From Paracholeplasma manati (GTDB taxonomy: Bacteria > Bacillota_I > Bacilli_A > Acholeplasmatales > UBA5453), in contig NZ_JAOVQM010000002.1 in the NCBI RefSeq assembly GCF_025742995.1, positions 1 through 64,000 on the forward strand: a DNA stretch of 64,000 nucleotides, written 5' to 3'. Each line of letters begins with the position of its first letter. Within the stretch, counting starts at the first letter, position 1. The notes under the pieces were generated by a model. It was not told the DNA's origin and ran no database searches. It was given only the letters and a program-made list of their open reading frames with translations. The translations under genes and the position numbers were made by a program. Positions 27,215 to 36,620 of this stretch are shown piece after piece.

Positions 27215-28181
27215 CATCACGATTGGTCAATATGTTCATGGTAATACTTGGATTTATAAAATGGACCCTCGCGTTAAAATCATCGCTTTGATGTTATCGA
27301 TGGTCATCACGTTCATCATCCCTTCATTTACTTTGATGGCGATTTTATTGGGATTAACCATCATCATGGTTTTGACCACAGGAATCCCATTCATGAAAAT
27401 GATTCGCGGGATGAAAGCCTTACTGTTCTTGCTTACGTTTACGTTCATTATCCAAATATTTAATATCCGAACCGGTGATTTATTGCTAGACGTCGATATG
27501 ACCCTTGGTTGGGTTTCAATCGCAGCGATTGTCCTCATCATCGTTTTATATAATGTCTACAAACGCCAGTTCAAATACCGCTCAACGATGTTTTTATTGA
27601 TGGTATTTTCCTTATTTTTGGTTCAATATCTACTCCCTTATGGTAAAATTTGGTCTTATGATTTCATGGTTTATTCCGATGGATTGTTCCGGACAGGGTT
27701 CTTGCTCTTTAGAATCATGGTCATCATTTTATTGTCATCACTATTGACTTTTACAACCATGACCACCGACTTAAACAATGGTTTAGAAGCCGTCATGAAA
27801 CCACTCGAATGGGTAAAATTTCCAGTTGCTGAACTGTCTATGATGTTATCATTAACCTTGCGTTTTATCCCAACCTTATTGGAAGAAACTCAAAAAATCA
27901 TGAAAGCTCAAGCCTCTCGTGGGGTTGAATTCAGTGAATCGACGTTAAAAAAGAAAATTTCTCAGATGATTTCGTTATTAATCCCAATTTTTATCATTTC
28001 GTTTAAGCGCGCAGAAGATTTGGCAAATGCGATGGAATCTAGAGGGTATATCATCGGTGAAAAACGCACCAAGATTGATGTCATGAGCATTCAATATTTG
28101 GATATCTTGACCATCATCACCTTGTTGGGGTTACTTACCGTGGTCATTTTAATGAATACAGGCGTCATCTATGCGCTATAA
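27207..28181 (+). CDS. ecfT: ECF transporter transmembrane subunit T, enlarged
   Basis: 324 aa; typical EcfT is about 265. It links the ATPases to substrate-binding S subunits. Hydrophobic helices start near residue 25. The coupling-helix motifs are visible as QASRGVEF and AMESRGYI. The extra length seems to lie in the middle (roughly residues 90-150, around YNVYKRQFKYRSTMFLLMVF), which adds membrane segments. Shine-Dalgarno GAAGGAGGTG lies within ecfA2. It overlaps truA by 11 nt. Confidence 0.93.
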   Translation: MNNITIGQYVHGNTWIYKMDPRVKIIALMLSMVITFIIPSFTLMAILLGLTIIMVLTTGIPFMKMIRGMKALLFLLTFTFIIQIFNIRTGDLLLDVDMTLGWVSIAAIVLIIVLYNVYKRQFKYRSTMFLLMVFSLFLVQYLLPYGKIWSYDFMVYSDGLFRTGFLLFRIMVIILLSSLLTFTTMTTDLNNGLEAVMKPLEWVKFPVAELSMMLSLTLRFIPTLLEETQKIMKAQASRGVEFSESTLKKKISQMISLLIPIFIISFKRAEDLANAMESRGYIIGEKRTKIDVMSIQYLDILTIITLLGLLTVVILMNTGVIYAL

Positions 28182-28893
28182 ATTAACCATCGCTTATGAC
28201 GGTACCAACTATCAAGGATTTCAAAGCCAAAATAACGGCTTAGGCATCCAACAAGTGCTCGAAGAAACCTTGAGTCAAATCGCGAAAGAATCCATCCAAG
28301 TGGTCGCTTCGGGCAGAACCGATAAAGGGGTACACGCACTCGGACAGGTGTGTCATTTTGATACCCAAAATCCGATGACTGATTCTGCTTGGTTAAGGGC
28401 ACTTAATACCTATTTACCGAACGATATCGCTGTTTTAGACATCGTTTTGGTAGATGAATCATTTCATGCAAGATTTTCAGCGGTTAAAAAATGCTATGTG
28501 TATGTGCTTGCGAAAGACTATAATATTTTCAGGCGAAACTACGAAGCCTATATTAAATACCCACTCAATGTCGATTGGATGCAACAGGCGATTCAAAAAC
28601 TCGAAGGCACCCATGATTTTAAAGGTTTTGGTGTATTTGTAGAACATAAACCCACCGTTCGTACGATGTTTCAAGCAACCCTAGAAGAAACCGATACCCA
28701 TTATATTTTCACATTCATCGCGGATGGTTTCTTGAAATATATGGTTCGTAGTATGGTAGGTACCATCACCGATATCGGTCGAGGTAAAAGACCCTTATCG
28801 ATTATGGATGACATTCTAGAACACCAAGATCGATCCAAAGTAGGTAAAACTGCTTCGCCCGAAGGGCTCTATCTAAAACAAGTTTGGTACTAA
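28171..28893 (+). CDS. truA: tRNA pseudouridine(38-40) synthase
   Basis: 240 aa. It converts U38-U40 of the anticodon stem to pseudouridine. Catalytic Asp is in ASGRTDKGVHALGQ. The YDGTNYQGFQSQ start is typical, and MVRSMVGTI marks the C-terminal half. Follows ecfT as in Bacillus. Confidence 0.96.
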   Translation: MRYKLTIAYDGTNYQGFQSQNNGLGIQQVLEETLSQIAKESIQVVASGRTDKGVHALGQVCHFDTQNPMTDSAWLRALNTYLPNDIAVLDIVLVDESFHARFSAVKKCYVYVLAKDYNIFRRNYEAYIKYPLNVDWMQQAIQKLEGTHDFKGFGVFVEHKPTVRTMFQATLEETDTHYIFTFIADGFLKYMVRSMVGTITDIGRGKRPLSIMDDILEHQDRSKVGKTASPEGLYLKQVWY

Positions 28894-28905
28894 GAGGAGG
28901 CAATC

Positions 28906-29520
28906 ATGTTTATTACATTTGAAGGTGGCGAAGGTTCTGGTAAAACAACCTTAATTCAAACCTTAGTGAAGTGGCTTAAAGAACACAATATTGGCTGTGT
29001 CGCGACCCGAGAACCGGGCGGATCAGACATTGCTGAAAAGATTAGAGCCATCATTTTAGATCAAGACAATACGCACATGAGAGCGAGAACGGAAGCCCTC
29101 CTTTTTGCTGCAGCACGTGTTCAACACCTAGAAGAAACCGTGATACCAGCATTAGAAAAGAATCAAGTCGTTCTTTGTGATCGTTATATCGATAGCTCTT
29201 TAGCCTACCAAGGGTATGCCCGCGGTTTGGGCTTTGATGCCATCTTAAAAATCAACACATTCGCGTTAGAACACATGCCTGACATAACTGTGTATATCAA
29301 TTCTGACCCACAAATCGGATTATCAAGAATCAAATCCAGAGAAAACAATCGTTTGGATTTGGAAAAATTAGAATTCCACCAAAAAGTACGTGAGGGTTAT
29401 TTGAAACTCGCTGACATGTACCCACAACGCTATTTGGTCATCAATGGTGACCGCACCATGCAAGAAGTCATCGACGATGTAAAAGCCCATTTAAAGGATG
29501 TGCTTTTATGCCAAAAATAA
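28906..29520 (+). CDS. tmk: Thymidylate kinase
   Basis: 204 aa. It phosphorylates dTMP to dTDP. P-loop FEGGEGSGKTTLIQTL, the DR(Y/H) motif CDRYIDSSLAYQG and the REPGG motif are visible. It overlaps holB by 13 nt. Confidence 0.97.
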   Translation: MFITFEGGEGSGKTTLIQTLVKWLKEHNIGCVATREPGGSDIAEKIRAIILDQDNTHMRARTEALLFAAARVQHLEETVIPALEKNQVVLCDRYIDSSLAYQGYARGLGFDAILKINTFALEHMPDITVYINSDPQIGLSRIKSRENNRLDLEKLEFHQKVREGYLKLADMYPQRYLVINGDRTMQEVIDDVKAHLKDVLLCQK

Positions 29521-30446
29521 AACAACAAGCCATTCTAGATCAATTTAAAAGAGCGATTGCTAAAGACCGTCTAAGTCATTTATATTTATTCACTGGTCCG
29601 AAAGGTTCCGGAAAGAAAGAACTGGCATTCGAGATTGCGAACGCATTACTATTAAATAAGACAGATGGTGCAGAATTGCTCAAAACCAATGGGCATGTGA
29701 ATTTAATGTTCATCGAACCTGCTGGTCAAAACATTAAAAAGGAACAAATCGCTGATTTACAAAGCGAATTTTCCAAGACATCTTTAACCAAAGGTGCACG
29801 TGTATACATCATCGATGAAGTCGATAAATTATCTACCGCTGCGGCCAATGGTCTATTAAAATTTTTAGAAGAACCCCTATCCAAACAAACCGTAGGGTTT
29901 TTATTGTCAGATAATCCAGAACTCGTCTTACCTACCATTCAGTCACGTAGTCAAATCATCTTCTTAAAACCAAGAAGTGAGCATGAACTCACTTTAGAAT
30001 TGAAGGAAGCAGGGGTTGACCCCTATTTGGCAGAATTCCTACCTTATTTAAATAAAGACCGCGCCATCGTTATGGAAATGGCCAAAAAAGATGATGTCAT
30101 TGAACTCATAAACTGTGTCAAAAATTACCACAAAACCTTATTAAAGAAAGAGCCTTTGTGGTTATTATTTGAAACCAAAATGAGCATCATTCGTTCGGAT
30201 AAAGCGGTGCTTATTCAATTTTTAGAACTGATCATGATTTATTATCTAGACTTATTGAAAACGAAAAATCAGGAGATCATTGCGTTCGATGTGTTCAGCG
30301 AAGAGTATGAAACCATCGCGGGTATGCTCACCATGGAAGATATTTTAAAGCATTTAAAACAAATACAAACGCTTTTGTATAGATTAAACTATAATATTAA
30401 TATAGAGATGGCACTCACACAGTTGGTGCTTGACTTAGAGAGTTAG
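29508..30446 (+). CDS. holB: DNA polymerase III delta' subunit
   Basis: 312 aa clamp-loader subunit. Walker A-like GPKGSGKKELAFEI, the DEVDKLSTAAANGLLKFLEEP segment and the sensor motif IQSRSQIIFLKP are visible. The Cys-rich zinc module seen in many delta' proteins is not evident. It lies between tmk and ricT as in Bacillus, but the intervening yaaQ and yaaR genes are missing. Confidence 0.93.
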   Translation: MPKIKQQAILDQFKRAIAKDRLSHLYLFTGPKGSGKKELAFEIANALLLNKTDGAELLKTNGHVNLMFIEPAGQNIKKEQIADLQSEFSKTSLTKGARVYIIDEVDKLSTAAANGLLKFLEEPLSKQTVGFLLSDNPELVLPTIQSRSQIIFLKPRSEHELTLELKEAGVDPYLAEFLPYLNKDRAIVMEMAKKDDVIELINCVKNYHKTLLKKEPLWLLFETKMSIIRSDKAVLIQFLELIMIYYLDLLKTKNQEIIAFDVFSEEYETIAGMLTMEDILKHLKQIQTLLYRLNYNINIEMALTQLVLDLES

Positions 30447-30457
30447 AAGGTGAATAC

Positions 30458-31261
30458 ATGCTTGTTGCACAAGTACAATTTAGACAAGCTGGCAAAAGAT
30501 ACTATTTTAATCCCAATACATTACCGGTTCAAGACCAAACATTGGTTGTGGTCGAAACCGTTCGTGGCATTGAATTGGGCAAAGTAGTAGGGAAGCTTGT
30601 AGAAGTCAAAGAAGAAGAATTACAAACAGAACTCAAACCGATTTTACGGCTAGCCACCGATAACGATATCGAAGAAAATGATTATAACAAAAGTTTAGAA
30701 CTCCAAGTGATTAAGGTCACTAAAGAATTGGTTAAGCGCAATGAACTCGATATGAAGCTATTAGCCGCTGAATATACTTTAGACCGCGATCGTTTGGTCG
30801 TTTACTTCGAATCTGAGAACCGTGTGGATTTTAGACAACTGGTCAAAGATTTGTCTGAAAGTTTTAAAACACGTATTGAACTTAGACAAGTGGGTTCAAG
30901 AGACGGGGCTAAATTCATTGGCGGGATCGGGCCATGTGGCTTAATTACCTGCTGTACTACATTCATTGGTGAATTCGATAACGTATCCATCAAAATGGCT
31001 AAAAATCAAAACTTATCTTTAAACCCACAAAAAATCAGTGGGAACTGCGGTAAGTTATTATGCTGCATCAAGTTTGAAAATAGCGTCTATGAAGAACTCC
31101 GTCAAAACATGCCGGATGTGGGCGATAAAATCAAAACCAAAGATGGTGGCGCAACCGTGATTTCCATCAATATTTTGAGACAACAACTCAAAGTAGCCTA
31201 TGAAGATGGTTCCTTTGGTTATGTGCTTCTAAAGGACATTGAAAAGAAACATGCAAATTGA
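30458..31261 (+). CDS. ricT: PSP1 domain protein, RicT (YaaT) homologue
   Basis: 267 aa. In Bacillus RicT works with RicA and RicF, binds iron-sulphur clusters and directs RNase Y to process transcripts. The PSP1 signature is visible: GPCGLITCCTTF, VSIKMAKNQNLSLNPQKISG and NCGKLLCCIKFE, keeping the cysteines. RicA and RicF are not in the window. Ends in TGA overlapping the next gene. Confidence 0.92.
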   Translation: MLVAQVQFRQAGKRYYFNPNTLPVQDQTLVVVETVRGIELGKVVGKLVEVKEEELQTELKPILRLATDNDIEENDYNKSLELQVIKVTKELVKRNELDMKLLAAEYTLDRDRLVVYFESENRVDFRQLVKDLSESFKTRIELRQVGSRDGAKFIGGIGPCGLITCCTTFIGEFDNVSIKMAKNQNLSLNPQKISGNCGKLLCCIKFENSVYEELRQNMPDVGDKIKTKDGGATVISINILRQQLKVAYEDGSFGYVLLKDIEKKHAN

Positions 31262-32009
31262 AAATGATTTATTGGGATACCCGCGATTAAAAATCATCCA
31301 AGACCCGGATATGTTTTCATTTTCCATCGACTCGATGTTGTTAGGTGATTTTGTCAAAATCAAAAAGAATACGAAACGTATTATGGATTTATGTACTGGT
31401 AACGCAGCGATACCGCTGTATTTATCGGTAAAAACAAAGGCTGAGATTCACGGGGTTGAAATCCAACAAGCGGTCTTTGATATGGCTTTAAAAGGGGTTC
31501 AAGTCAACCACCTTGAAGATCAAATTCATCTACACCACCGCGATTTAAAGGGTATTTCTAAAGAGGTTGGTAAATTGTCATTCGACATCGTTACAGCGAA
31601 CCCACCCTTCTTCAAAGTACCCAATGAACCACACTTAAACAAAAATGATTATTTGACCATCGCGAGACATGAAGTGATGTTAACCTTAGAGGAACTCATC
31701 ATCGAAGCGCATTCTTTATTAAATAACGGTGGATCGTTCTATTTGGTCCATCGACCAGACCGTTTAACCGATATCTTAAGCTTATTAAGAAAGCATGACT
31801 TAGAGCCAAAACGGATGCGTTTGGTTCAACCTAGAAGAAACACCAAACCCAATCATGTGTTGATTGAAGCTTCAAAAAACAGATTAGAAGGTGGCTTAAT
31901 TGTCGAGACCCCATTGGTGGTTTATCACAAAGACAATTGGACAAAAGCCATATTGGACATATATAACATTGGGAGGGATTCATATGTTACTCAGTCTACT
32001 AAACCGTAA
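31251..32009 (+). CDS. tRNA1(Val) A37 N6-methyltransferase (YabB/TrmN6-like)
   Basis: 252 aa from the ATG at 31251; an in-frame TTG at 31239 is possible. SAM-dependent class I methyltransferase. Seen: FSIDSMLLGDFV near the N-terminus, MDLCTGNAAIPLYL (SAM site) and the catalytic ANPPFFKV. It occupies the yabB position between ricT and rsmI. Target assignment rests on family and synteny. Confidence 0.88.
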   Translation: MQIENDLLGYPRLKIIQDPDMFSFSIDSMLLGDFVKIKKNTKRIMDLCTGNAAIPLYLSVKTKAEIHGVEIQQAVFDMALKGVQVNHLEDQIHLHHRDLKGISKEVGKLSFDIVTANPPFFKVPNEPHLNKNDYLTIARHEVMLTLEELIIEAHSLLNNGGSFYLVHRPDRLTDILSLLRKHDLEPKRMRLVQPRRNTKPNHVLIEASKNRLEGGLIVETPLVVYHKDNWTKAILDIYNIGRDSYVTQSTKP

Positions 32010-32394
32010 GGAAAAACTTAAATTCCTCGATTTGGCGATTCATATGGTCGCGATTGATGGAGAACCAAATGCGTATGAAAAACGTATTTTAAACATGATG
32101 TTGGCTGAAGTTGGCGATGATATTTATAAAGAGTATACATTCTCATTAGCCAGCGACAAAGAAGCAACAGTAGCCTATTTTGTCTCTCAACCTAAAGCAA
32201 CCCGTCACATCGTCTTACTCAACCTATTGAAACTTTCCATGTTTGACGACTTATACAATACCAGTGAGCATTTCTTCATCGATAATGTGAGAAGACAGTT
32301 CAAAATTGGGGTTGCGAAAAGAAAAGAATTGATGAGAGTCATCTACGCAGAACGCGATTGGCACGAACAAGCCAAACGTGTTTGTTTGGAGTAA
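31984..32394 (+). CDS. Hypothetical helical protein in the yazA position
   Basis: 136 aa from the ATG at 31984, after GGGAGGG. I do not recognise it firmly. It is all-helical, with FLDLAIHMVAIDGEPNAYE near the N-terminus, which recalls the acidic first helices of TerB-like proteins. It overlaps the methyltransferase end by 26 nt and ends just before rsmI. In Bacillus this place is held by YazA, a GIY-YIG protein, and this is not one. Confidence 0.72.
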   Translation: MLLSLLNRKEKLKFLDLAIHMVAIDGEPNAYEKRILNMMLAEVGDDIYKEYTFSLASDKEATVAYFVSQPKATRHIVLLNLLKLSMFDDLYNTSEHFFIDNVRRQFKIGVAKRKELMRVIYAERDWHEQAKRVCLE

Positions 32395-32395
32395 T

Positions 32396-33244
32396 ATGAT
32401 TCGCCAAAGTTTCGTTGAAACCAAACCCACTTTGTATTTGATTTCAACCCCTATAGGCAATTTAAAAGACATCACACTCAGAGCACTTGAAACGCTAAAA
32501 ACGGTTCAAGTGATTTTTGCTGAAGATACCCGTAATACATTAAAGTTACTCAGTCATTATGAAATATCGAAACCCGTTAAAAGCTATCACGAACACAATA
32601 AAGTGAGTGCGGGTCAAGAGATCTTAAAACATCTCGAAAATGGCGATTCTGTGGGATTGGTCACCGATGCTGGCACCCCGGCCATTTCAGATCCAGGCTT
32701 CGAAGTCGTTCAATTGGTTAAAGATCATTTTCCGGTAGTTCCGATTCCTGGCGCGAGCGCTGTGTTAGCCGCATTAGTGGCCTCTGGTCTGGTACCACAA
32801 CCATTCACTTTTTTTGGGTTTCTAGACCGTACCGTCTCTAAGCGACAACTCGCATTGAACAAACTTTCAGGTTTACCACACACCCTTGTTTTTTATGAAC
32901 GCGGTGACCGCGTCAAAGAAACCCTGGGTGATATGAAATTGGTTTTAGGTAACCGTTTGGTTGTCCTTGCTAAAGAACTTACCAAACAGTTTGAGACATT
33001 CTATGAAGGTGATATCGAAACCTTACTCAATTCGGATATTCACGAAAAAGGGGAATTTGTAATCCTGGTTTCTGGGAAAGCAGAAAGTGCCACATCTTCA
33101 GGTGATATTCTGACCGATGTGAAGGAATATGTGCTTCTAGGTTACACTGAAAAAGAGGCCATCAAAAAGGTCGCAAGCGAGTTAGGTGTTCATAAAAATG
33201 AAGTCTATCAGCAAGTCGTTAAGGCTGGCGGGATTAAAAAATAA
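32396..33244 (+). CDS. rsmI: 16S rRNA C1402 2'-O-methyltransferase
   Basis: 282 aa from the ATG at 32396 (GGAG at 32388). RsmI methylates the ribose of C1402 in the decoding centre. Recognised by LYLISTPIGNLKDITLRALE, FAEDTRNTLKLL, VTDAGTPAISDPG and PIPGASAVLAALVASGL. A GTG at 32378 would overlap the previous gene. Confidence 0.96.
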   Translation: MIRQSFVETKPTLYLISTPIGNLKDITLRALETLKTVQVIFAEDTRNTLKLLSHYEISKPVKSYHEHNKVSAGQEILKHLENGDSVGLVTDAGTPAISDPGFEVVQLVKDHFPVVPIPGASAVLAALVASGLVPQPFTFFGFLDRTVSKRQLALNKLSGLPHTLVFYERGDRVKETLGDMKLVLGNRLVVLAKELTKQFETFYEGDIETLLNSDIHEKGEFVILVSGKAESATSSGDILTDVKEYVLLGYTEKEAIKKVASELGVHKNEVYQQVVKAGGIKK

Positions 33245-33292
33245 GCGTTCATTTTGTTTTAAAAATCACTGAAAAAACACTGCATAAATGTG

Positions 33293-33321
33293 TTGTTTTT
33301 AGAGTGGTTATTATATATAAT
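33293..33321 (+). promoter_or_regulatory. metG promoter
   Basis: TTGTTT at 33293-33298, a 17-bp spacer and TATAAT at 33316-33321. A weak AACAC/GTGTT hairpin ending in TTTTT overlaps the -35 and may end the upstream transcript. Confidence 0.75.
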
Positions 33322-33324
33322 AGG

Positions 33325-33550
33325 GTTACAGGCTTGGATAAAGAGAGTATGACTGTGGTTTTAAGCAAGAGAGTTTGTGGCTGGTGCGAACAAACAGAAC
33401 CCAATCAGAAGATGACTTTGGAGCCGTTCAATCGATAGGTAGATTGAGCCGTGAGCACGCGTTAAGTGTTTGAGGGCTATGGGCAACCATAGAACTAAGG
33501 TGGTACCGCGATCTTTTCGTCCTTAGCGTTTTTAAGGGCGATTTTTTTAC
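33325..33550 (+). promoter_or_regulatory. T-box riboswitch controlling metG
   Basis: The core T-box AAGGTGGTACCGCG is at 33497-33510. After it comes an intrinsic terminator: TCGTCCTTA at 33517-33525 pairs fully with TAAGGGCGA at 33533-33541, then seven T. Upstream are an AGAGAGTATGA segment (stem I AGUA-like) and a candidate specifier codon ATG at 33412-33414 followed by A. Uncharged tRNA-Met would pair its end with UGGU of the T-box and its anticodon with ATG, preventing termination. The variable T in UGGT matches discriminator A of the Met tRNAs here. This accounts for nearly all of the gene-free stretch 33245-33572. Confidence 0.92.
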
Positions 33551-33572
33551 GAAAAAATGGAGGTAGAAGAAG

Positions 33573-35129
33573 ATGAAAAAACCATTTTATATTTCAACAG
33601 CGATTGCTTATGCGTCGGCTATCCCACACGTTGGTAACGTGTATGAAGCCATTCTCGCTGACGCGATTGCACGTTTTAAACGTTTGGATGGCTACGATGT
33701 GTATTTCCAAACAGGGACCGATGAACACGGTCAAAAAATTGAATCTCGTGCCGCAGGCAAAGGTATGGATCCACAATCCTATACGGACCTGATTTCTGGT
33801 GAAATTAAACGCATTTACGCTGCTGTTGGTGTAGAATACGATCATTTTATTCGTACAACCGATGAAAACCACCGCCAAGTCGTTCAAACTATCTTCAAAA
33901 AACTATATGATCAAGGCGACATTTATTTAGGTAAATATGCAGGTTGGTATAGTGTTTCTGAAGAGTCATTTATTTCTGAAAAAGACATCGTTGATGGCAA
34001 GGGTCCAAATGGGGATACCCTGGTTTGGACTGAAGAAGAAACGTTCTTTTTCGACCTTAAAAAATACCAAGCAAGATTGGTAGAACACATCCAAAACCAC
34101 CCAGAATTTATCGCACCTGATTCACGTAAAAATGAAATGTTAAACAACTTCTTGAGCGAACCTTTACAAGATTTATCGGTCTCAAGAACCTCATTCAAAT
34201 GGGGCATTCCAACCTTCGATCCTAAACACGTGACTTACGTTTGGATTGATGCCTTAACCAACTATATCAGCGGGTTGGATTTGGACGCGTCTTTAACCCC
34301 ATCCGAGAAGTTTAAAAAGTATTGGCCAGCCGATATACATTTAATTGGTAAAGATATTTTAAGATTCCATACCATCTATTGGCCAATCATGTTGATGGCT
34401 TTGGGTCTAGAACTCCCTAAAACCGTCTTTGGTCACCCATGGGTCTTAATCGATAAATCCAAGATGAGCAAGTCTTTAGGCAACACATTGTATGTCGATG
34501 ACATCTTAAAATTCTTTAAGAAAGACACACTCAGATATTATGTCTTACATGAGATTCCATTCGCAGCCGATGGTAACTTAACCTATGAACTGCTCATTGA
34601 ACGTAACAACACAGACTTAGCCAACACCCTTGGTAACTTAGTCAACCGTACGATTGGTATGGCTAATAAATACCGTGGTGGCGTTATTAAGAAAGCGAAC
34701 ACGCAAAAAACTTATGAGGTTTCATTGGTGGATGCGACAGCGCACCTCTTAGATCAAGTCCGCGCTAAAATGGATGAATACCGTGTCGCTGACGCGATTG
34801 AAGAAATCATGAAAGTACTTCGACAAGCCAACAAGTTTATCGATGTAACAGAACCATGGAAACTCTTTAAAGACGAAACCGCACAAGCAGAACTCGATGG
34901 TGTCTTGTATGAATTATTGGAAACCATTCGTATCACTGCCGTGGTTTTACGTGCCTTCATCCCAGATACTGCAAATGAAATTTTAAGACAAATTAATACA
35001 ACCAACCATACCTTTGAATCCATCACCACATTTGGTGGCTTTGAAGATGGTGTTAAGCTCAATCCACCTGTGGTGTTATTCGAACGTTATAACCCACAAG
35101 AGAAACTTGAAGAAATCTTAAAAGGATAA
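33573..35129 (+). CDS. metG: Methionyl-tRNA synthetase
   Basis: 518 aa class I synthetase. Signatures: STAIAYASAIPHVGN (HIGH-type) and SKMSKSLGN. The zinc-knuckle cysteines are absent (GWYSVSEESF), and there is no C-terminal tRNA-binding domain of the kind that brings Bacillus MetS to about 660 aa. Expression is set by the T-box upstream. Confidence 0.97.
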   Translation: MKKPFYISTAIAYASAIPHVGNVYEAILADAIARFKRLDGYDVYFQTGTDEHGQKIESRAAGKGMDPQSYTDLISGEIKRIYAAVGVEYDHFIRTTDENHRQVVQTIFKKLYDQGDIYLGKYAGWYSVSEESFISEKDIVDGKGPNGDTLVWTEEETFFFDLKKYQARLVEHIQNHPEFIAPDSRKNEMLNNFLSEPLQDLSVSRTSFKWGIPTFDPKHVTYVWIDALTNYISGLDLDASLTPSEKFKKYWPADIHLIGKDILRFHTIYWPIMLMALGLELPKTVFGHPWVLIDKSKMSKSLGNTLYVDDILKFFKKDTLRYYVLHEIPFAADGNLTYELLIERNNTDLANTLGNLVNRTIGMANKYRGGVIKKANTQKTYEVSLVDATAHLLDQVRAKMDEYRVADAIEEIMKVLRQANKFIDVTEPWKLFKDETAQAELDGVLYELLETIRITAVVLRAFIPDTANEILRQINTTNHTFESITTFGGFEDGVKLNPPVVLFERYNPQEKLEEILKG

Positions 35130-35131
35130 CC

Positions 35132-36031
35132 ATGAGCAACCTATTTAAGAATAACGAAAAACTCTTTCTTGAATTACGTGCTTTGTTCGCTGTGACCTTC
35201 TTTACCATCATCTATGGTATCGGGGTAAGCTGGTTTCTAGAAGCCGCAGCAGAACCGCTTTATACTGGGGGTATTCCTGGGATTGGCCAGTTGACTCGTA
35301 ACGTGTTGAATTCACATTTCGGGCTCAATTTAGGCAATAGTTTCTTAGGGATATTTATCATGTTGGGTAACATCCCAATCCTGATTTTGGGTTGGTTTGG
35401 TGTTTCCAAACGATTTACCATTTACTCCATCATCTCTGTCGTGATCCAATCGACCATCTTAGGGTTTATTCCGGTGGTTAATATGGGGATTTCAGATACA
35501 TTCGTGCTCGCTGTTATGGGTGGGCTATTGATTGGTGTTGGTGTCGGTGGCGCATTGAAATATGGCACATCAACCGGTGGGCTAGATATCATTGCACAAT
35601 ATTATTCGTTACGTCATGGCACTTCAGTCGGATTCATATCTTTAGTGCTCAATGTCGGCATCGCCTTGGTCGGTGCATTCGTCTTTGGTAGTGCGAGTGT
35701 CGCAGCATTCACCATCATTCGTATCATTGTTTCGACGATTGTCACAGATAAATTACATACAGCGTATAACTTTATGAAAGTTGAAATCATCACAGAATCG
35801 CCAGCACAACTCACGCAATTGATCTTAGAGAAAGTTTATCGTGGGGTTACATTGGCGAAAGTGGAAGGGGCTTATTCTCACAAAGAAAAGACCATGGTCA
35901 TCGTCGTGATTTCGTCTTATGAGTTGACTCAAATCAGAAAATTAGTGAAAGATTTTGATCCAAAAGCCTTTATGATTACCCAACCGGTAAAAACCATACA
36001 AGGTAACTTTGCAAGAAAAACCATCGTATAA
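35132..36031 (+). CDS. YitT family membrane protein
   Basis: 299 aa. Five or so hydrophobic segments in residues 15-200 (for example FFTIIYGIGVSWFLEAAAEP) followed by a soluble C-terminal domain with VVISSYELTQIRKLVKDFDP. This is the DUF161 plus DUF2179 layout of Bacillus YitT. GTSTGGLDIIAQY is a family hallmark. Function is unknown. It begins 2 nt after metG. Confidence 0.88.
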   Translation: MSNLFKNNEKLFLELRALFAVTFFTIIYGIGVSWFLEAAAEPLYTGGIPGIGQLTRNVLNSHFGLNLGNSFLGIFIMLGNIPILILGWFGVSKRFTIYSIISVVIQSTILGFIPVVNMGISDTFVLAVMGGLLIGVGVGGALKYGTSTGGLDIIAQYYSLRHGTSVGFISLVLNVGIALVGAFVFGSASVAAFTIIRIIVSTIVTDKLHTAYNFMKVEIITESPAQLTQLILEKVYRGVTLAKVEGAYSHKEKTMVIVVISSYELTQIRKLVKDFDPKAFMITQPVKTIQGNFARKTIV

Positions 36032-36083
36032 GTGGTGTTATTTTGAATCAAAACGGTGCAGTTGAAATTACTACATATTATGG

Positions 36084-36112
36084 TTGACAATTACCACTAC
36101 TTATAGTAAGAT
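36084..36112 (+). promoter_or_regulatory. rplM-rpsI promoter
   Basis: TTGACA at 36084-36089, a 17-bp spacer and TAAGAT at 36107-36112. The leader of about 60 nt may correspond to the L13 leader described in other Firmicutes, but I could not fold it convincingly. Confidence 0.85.
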
Positions 36113-36180
36113 TTATACGGTACGTTTTAAAAAAGCCCAAAATAGCCCTTATTACAACCACAATAAGGAGGAGAATTACA

Positions 36181-36618
36181 ATGATGAAAACAACAACAAT
36201 GCCCAACCCGGCGAACATCCAAAGAAAATGGTATGTCGTTGACGCGGATGGTGCAACCCTTGGTCGCTTAGCGACTCAAGTAGCAGCAATTTTAAAAGGT
36301 AAGAATAACCCATACTACGCTCCTCACGTAGACACTGGCGATAACGTTATCATTATTAATGCTGAAAAAATTCAATTAACAGGGAAGAAATGGACTGGTA
36401 AAGTCTATTATTCACACAGTGATTATGCTGGTAGCTTAAAGACAACCATGGCTAAAGATGTTATGGCTAAGTTCCCAACCAGAATGGTAGAAAAAGCAGT
36501 AGAAGGTATGTTACCGCACAACCGTTTAGGTAAGCAAATGTTTAAGAAATTATACGTTTATGCTGGTAGCGAACATCCACATGTTGCTCAACAACCAGTT
36601 AAGTTGGAGGTATTATAA
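36181..36618 (+). CDS. rplM: 50S ribosomal protein L13
   Basis: 145 aa. L13 is an early 50S assembly protein. Recognised by [38 protein letters not shown] and [15 protein letters not shown]. Strong Shine-Dalgarno AAGGAGGAG. Forms an operon with rpsI. Confidence 0.98.
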   Translation: MMKTTTMPNPANIQRKWYVVDADGATLGRLATQVAAILKGKNNPYYAPHVDTGDNVIIINAEKIQLTGKKWTGKVYYSHSDYAGSLKTTMAKDVMAKFPTRMVEKAVEGMLPHNRLGKQMFKKLYVYAGSEHPHVAQQPVKLEVL

Positions 36619-36620
36619 TC

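Noticed and set aside
36041-36053. TTTTGA-A-TCAAAA palindrome before rplM as a FabT-like site
   Set aside because: It differs in spacing from the degV site and lies 30 bp upstream of the -35 in an AT-rich stretch; chance is likely.
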